In this document: piece by piece, positions 5,677 through 8,702 of the stretch
Layout: the number at the start of each line of letters is the position of its first letter
How positions within the stretch are numbered: position 1 is the first letter of the stretch
Assembly (NCBI GenBank): GCA_910588225.1
Contig: CAJUQT010000086.1
Location: forward strand, 1 to 8,702
DNA length: 8,702 nucleotides
DNA from: an uncultured Acetatifactor sp.
Lineage (GTDB): Bacteria > Bacillota > Clostridia > Lachnospirales > Lachnospiraceae
Direction of reading: 5' to 3'
Notes under the pieces: generated by a model
Told to the model about the DNA's origin: nothing
Databases searched by the model: none
What the model saw: only the letters and a program-made list of their open reading frames with translations
Position numbers and translations under genes: made by a program

Positions 5677-5882
5677 TGAGCAGGGGAGCTCATTTTGTCT
5701 GTGTGGCTTCTGTAAGGCAAGTTACAGGACTTTCGCAGCAAATTCTCAGACCTTTACCCATGGTGGTACTACTGGATGCATGGGGATTGAACATGCCTTC
5801 TATAATTCAAATATTTCTGATTTTTCAGACGATTTCATATTTCTATTTTTTCAAACTTATAAAATCATTTTTAACATGAATC

Positions 5883-5890
5883 AGGAGGTG
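5883..5890 (+). promoter_or_regulatory. Ribosome binding site fixing the comM start
   Basis: AGGAGGTG is a near-perfect anti-16S match, with AGGAGG ending 5 nt before ATG 5894. It rules out the upstream in-frame starts at 5666 and 5878, which have no such site and would add residues not typical of the family. Confidence 0.85.
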
Positions 5891-5893
5891 CTT

Positions 5894-7450
5894 ATGTACA
5901 GTACGGCTTTTTCGGGAGCTGTTCATGGAGTATCCGCGTATCTTGTCTCTGTGGAAGTGGATATTGCCAGTGGGCTTCCGGCTTTTTTAATGGTAGGTTC
6001 TCTGAGTACGGAAGTGCGGGAATCCAGAGAACGAGTGACAGTGGCCCTGAAAAACGTGGGGCTGAATCTGCCTCCTTGCCGCATTACCGTTAACCTTTCT
6101 CCGGCAGATACCCGAAAAGAGGGAACCGCTTTTGATCTGCCGATTGCGGCGGGAATGCTGGAAGCTATGGGAATAATCCGGCAGGGAGCGACAGAAGGAA
6201 TCTTATTTCTGGGTGAACTGGGATTAAACGGTGAGGTGAAGAAGGCCAGAGGCGTACTTCCCATTGTGCAGGCTGCAGCGGCAGGAGGATTGACACAATG
6301 TATTGTTCCTGCCGCAAATGCCAAAGAGGCGGCGGTCATTCCTGGTATGATGGTCTGGGCGGCGGATAATATACTGGATATTCTGCATTTCCTCACAGCG
6401 GAAGGGAAAGAGAGGGGGAAGTTTCTTCAAAGAGTCACTGTAAATACGGAGAGCCTGTTTGAGAAAAGGATTGGAGGAATAGACGGAATAAGGCCGGATT
6501 TCAATGATGTGACAGGACAGGAGATAGCACGACGTGCCGCGGAGATTGCGGCGGCCGGTTTTCACAATTTACTGATGGTAGGACCTCCGGGAGCCGGTAA
6601 ATCAATGATTGCAAAGAGGATTCCAGGTATTCTGCCTCCTCTGACGCTGGAGGAAAGTCTGGAAGTGACTTCGGTGGTCAGCGTGGCAGGATTGATGGAA
6701 GAAGGGGAAGCACTGGTGACGGAGCGGCCATTCAGAAGTCCCCATCATACCATATCTCAGGCTGCACTAATTGGAGGAAGCATTGTGCCGAGGCCGGGCA
6801 TGATATCCCTGGCGCACAGGGGTGTGCTTTTTCTGGACGAGCTTCCGGAATTTCAGAGAAGCGTTCTGGATGCGCTGCGTCAGCCGCTGGAAGACCGTCG
6901 TGTGAACATCTCGCGGATAAGCGGCAATGTCACATATCCCAGCGATTTTATGTTGGTCTGTGCTATGAATCCCTGTCCCTGCGGCTATTACCCGGATACG
7001 AACCGTTGTCATTGTTCTCAGGTTCAGGTGGGAAAATATATGGGAAAAGTGTCCGGACCCATTCTGGACAGAATTGATTTGTGTGTGGAACTCAAGACCG
7101 TTGATTATGCCAGCCTTAAGAATAAGACAGGCGGAGAGAGCAGTGCGGACATCAGACGCCGGGTGGAAAAGGCGAGATTACGCCAGAGGGAGCGGTTTGC
7201 TGGAACGACATGGCGCTTTAACGGAGATATAGAAGTTTCGGCTATCGATAAATATTGTGGGCTGGGAGAGGAACAGCAGCAATGCATGGAGAGACTTTAT
7301 ACATCACTGCAGCTCAGTGCCAGAGCCTATCATCGTATCTTAAGGGTAGCAAGAACCATTGCAGACCTGGACGACGCGGAAATAATTGGGACCGATCATC
7401 TGATGGAGGCATCTTTTTACAGGCCGTCGCTGGAATATTGGGGTCATTGA
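5894..7450 (+). CDS. comM: YifB/ComM-family Mg-chelatase-like AAA+ ATPase
   Basis: ComM (YifB) is a hexameric AAA+ helicase that promotes branch migration when transformed single-stranded DNA is integrated, as shown in Vibrio; many non-competent genomes also carry it. The 518-aa product has the full layout: an N-terminal Lon-protease-like domain (about 1-170) with SGLPAFLMVG and RITVNLSPADTRKEGTAFDLPIA, Walker A GPPGAGKS (230-237), RPFRSPHHTIS (278-288), Walker B VLFLDELPEF (311-320), a four-cysteine insert MNPCPCGYYPDTNRCHC (358-374), an arginine-containing GPILDRIDL (388-396), and the C-terminal lid YHRILRVARTIADLD (479-493). The start MYSTAFSGAVHG is typical. dprA begins 9 nt after its stop, so the two are surely co-transcribed. 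No key residue is missing. Confidence 0.95.
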   Translation: MYSTAFSGAVHGVSAYLVSVEVDIASGLPAFLMVGSLSTEVRESRERVTVALKNVGLNLPPCRITVNLSPADTRKEGTAFDLPIAAGMLEAMGIIRQGATEGILFLGELGLNGEVKKARGVLPIVQAAAAGGLTQCIVPAANAKEAAVIPGMMVWAADNILDILHFLTAEGKERGKFLQRVTVNTESLFEKRIGGIDGIRPDFNDVTGQEIARRAAEIAAAGFHNLLMVGPPGAGKSMIAKRIPGILPPLTLEESLEVTSVVSVAGLMEEGEALVTERPFRSPHHTISQAALIGGSIVPRPGMISLAHRGVLFLDELPEFQRSVLDALRQPLEDRRVNISRISGNVTYPSDFMLVCAMNPCPCGYYPDTNRCHCSQVQVGKYMGKVSGPILDRIDLCVELKTVDYASLKNKTGGESSADIRRRVEKARLRQRERFAGTTWRFNGDIEVSAIDKYCGLGEEQQQCMERLYTSLQLSARAYHRILRVARTIADLDDAEIIGTDHLMEASFYRPSLEYWGH

Positions 7451-7459
7451 GGGGGAAAA

Positions 7460-8695
7460 ATGAATCAAAAAGAGTGGAAAGAAAGAGAAAAAATATTTGC
7501 CTGCTGGCTGTGTAATTTTCCATACATTGATAACAGGCAGCTGCATAAATTGTCAGAACTCTGCGGTGGTTCGGAAGCTGTTTACCTGGCTGACAGCGAG
7601 ACCTGGGGACAGGTGCTTACGCCGAAGCAGGTAAAATATTTGAAAGAGTATACGGCCTCCTGGCGTCCGGAGGCGGAGTATGGGAAGATACGAGAAGAAG
7701 GAATTGACATTTTGACAATTGAAGAGGACGAATATCCTGAGAGACTGCGAGAGATTCCGGATGCGCCTTACGGCATTTTTGTCAGAGGAAAGCTGCCTGT
7801 GACGGATGCACCGGCCGTTGCGGTTATCGGGGCTCGGGATTGCTCCGAATATGGAAAATATGTAGCTGCGGAACTGGGAACTGTTCTGGGGCAGCAGGGA
7901 GTAATCGTGGTCAGCGGCATGGCCAGAGGCATCGACGGCATCAGCCAGGAGGCGGCAATGAAGGCAAAAGGAAGATCACTGGGTGTACTGGGCTGCGGCG
8001 TGGACATTTGTTATCCCGCACAAAACAGAAAAATATATGGTCAATTGCTGGAAACTGGCGCAATCCTGTCTACTTATCCTGTGGGAACACCGGCCAGACC
8101 GCAGAATTTTCCGCCCAGAAACCGTATTGTCAGCGGTCTGGCTGATGCCGTGGTAGTGGTAGAGGCCAGACTGAAAAGTGGGACTCTGATTACTGTGGAC
8201 ATGGCTCTGGAGCAGGGTAGAGATGTATATGTGGTACCGGGGCGTGTGACAGACAGGTTGAGCGACGGCTGCAATCGCCTTATTCGGCAGGGGGCAGAAG
8301 TATTGCTCAGTCCCGGAAGCTTTCTGGATGAAGTCTGGCAGAACTGGGAAAAGAAAAGACAAGGGGCGAGGGAACAGTCTGCCGGTAAAAGACCGAAAAG
8401 TGGGTGTGAATGTACTGTTTTTGGAGGGGAAAAGTGTAAAACTGGAAGCAGAAAACGTTCTCATGAAAAAGAAAACAGCTCTGACATTGTTGAGAGACTG
8501 GCTTCGGAACTGGCAGCAGTTTTCAGGGTATTGGATTTTACTCCACAGACACCGGAGGAAATCAGGGAGAAGCTGCCGGAGAAGTATCAGAGGATACAGG
8601 TTATCACCTGTCTGATGCAGCTTTGTGTGGAAGCGCTGGCAGTACAGGTCAGCCCGGGGCGGTTCTGTCTGCGTGGGAGACGGGCAGGAGAGTGA
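7460..8695 (+). CDS. dprA: DNA-processing protein DprA
   Basis: DprA binds incoming single-stranded DNA in the cytoplasm and loads RecA during natural transformation. The 411-aa product shows an N-terminal helical domain (about 1-80), then a Rossmann-like core: AVIGARDCSEYG (121-132), VSGMARGIDGISQEAAM (151-167), GVLGCGVDICYP (175-186), FPPRNRIVSGL (217-227), VVVEARLKSGTL (232-243) and VVPGRVTDRLSDGCNRLI (258-275). A C-terminal winged-helix region (about 342-405) follows. Many DprA proteins have a histidine in the GID-x-AH motif; here it is Gln163, perhaps a lineage variant. A basic, low-complexity linker of about 45 residues (297-341, with Cys316, Cys318 and Cys326) separates core and tail and makes it longer than the common 280-370 aa forms. 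GAGGGGG (7449-7455) lies 4 nt before ATG and overlaps the comM stop. Confidence 0.95.
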   Translation: MNQKEWKEREKIFACWLCNFPYIDNRQLHKLSELCGGSEAVYLADSETWGQVLTPKQVKYLKEYTASWRPEAEYGKIREEGIDILTIEEDEYPERLREIPDAPYGIFVRGKLPVTDAPAVAVIGARDCSEYGKYVAAELGTVLGQQGVIVVSGMARGIDGISQEAAMKAKGRSLGVLGCGVDICYPAQNRKIYGQLLETGAILSTYPVGTPARPQNFPPRNRIVSGLADAVVVVEARLKSGTLITVDMALEQGRDVYVVPGRVTDRLSDGCNRLIRQGAEVLLSPGSFLDEVWQNWEKKRQGAREQSAGKRPKSGCECTVFGGEKCKTGSRKRSHEKENSSDIVERLASELAAVFRVLDFTPQTPEEIREKLPEKYQRIQVITCLMQLCVEALAVQVSPGRFCLRGRRAGE

Positions 8696-8702
8696 AGTTC
8701 GC

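Larger units (their letters stand above)
5423..5893. other. Hairpin-dense spacer between pilT and comM
   Basis: This 470-bp stretch has no convincing gene. It holds several inverted repeats: 5515-5539, 5541-5559 (near-palindrome ATGCaGCAG-G-CTGCaGCAT), 5635-5676, 5677-5692 (TGAGC/GCTCA then ATTTT) and 5710-5727 (CTGTAA/TTACAG). A TTGACA at 5470-5475 has no matching -10. TATAAA at 5858-5863 is a weak -10 candidate for comM. Open frames exist on both strands (minus 5392-5676; plus continuous with comM from 5666), but they lack ribosome binding sites and recognisable families. Confidence 0.5.

Noticed and set aside
5700..5780. Cobalamin-type riboswitch on the minus strand of the pilT-comM spacer
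   Set aside because: A few motifs (AAGTCCTG, GTAACTTGCC) looked suggestive, but the conserved box sequences and order are not present.
5666..5893. 76-codon in-frame upstream extension of comM
   Set aside because: The family starts at MYS..., a near-perfect AGGAGGTG precedes ATG 5894, and the extension overlaps the inverted-repeat region and resembles no known domain.

Overview
The window looks like chromosome from a Gram-positive Clostridia, most likely a gut Lachnospiraceae. The reasons are strong GGAGG-type ribosome binding sites, moderate GC content, a carbohydrate-degradation gene pair, and a comM-dprA pair with Clostridia-type sequence. The family placement is inference from general familiarity, not from a search.

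Layout. (1) Positions 45-2243 hold two convergent carbohydrate-related genes: a GH88 unsaturated glucuronyl hydrolase on + and an alpha/beta-hydrolase esterase on -. The gap between them (1185-1418) is not empty. It carries a consensus -10 box followed by a nested inverted-repeat structure that could be a small structured RNA. (2) Positions 2244-3000 are AT-richer and gene-poor. They contain an operator-like inverted repeat upstream of the esterase and a decayed DUF3795 gene whose middle is missing, although its C-terminal tail is still in frame. (3) Positions 3001-4121 hold a ten-unit ankyrin-repeat protein with a good promoter overlapped by a 10-bp palindrome. (4) Positions 4264-5422 hold a PilT-like pilus-retraction ATPase with its own extended -10 promoter. 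Its Walker A lysine is arginine. (5) Positions 5423-5893 have no convincing gene but are packed with inverted repeats, including a 15-bp perfect one. (6) Positions 5894-8695 hold comM (yifB) and dprA, 9 nt apart and almost certainly an operon. The window ends 7 nt after dprA.

How the genes fit together. PilT (pilus retraction), ComM (branch-migration helicase) and DprA (RecA loader on incoming single-stranded DNA) all belong to natural DNA uptake and recombination, so the right half is a competence-associated block. The ankyrin protein sits directly upstream in the same orientation, but it has its own promoter and its role is unknown. The left half is a separate glycan-utilisation neighbourhood. 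GH88 removes the 4,5-unsaturated uronic acid left by polysaccharide lyases, and the esterase may strip acyl groups from similar glycans.

I did not see a complete undescribed system. The best leads are the candidate structured RNA at 1283-1400, the hairpin-dense pilT-comM spacer, and the altered nucleotide-binding motif of the PilT homologue.
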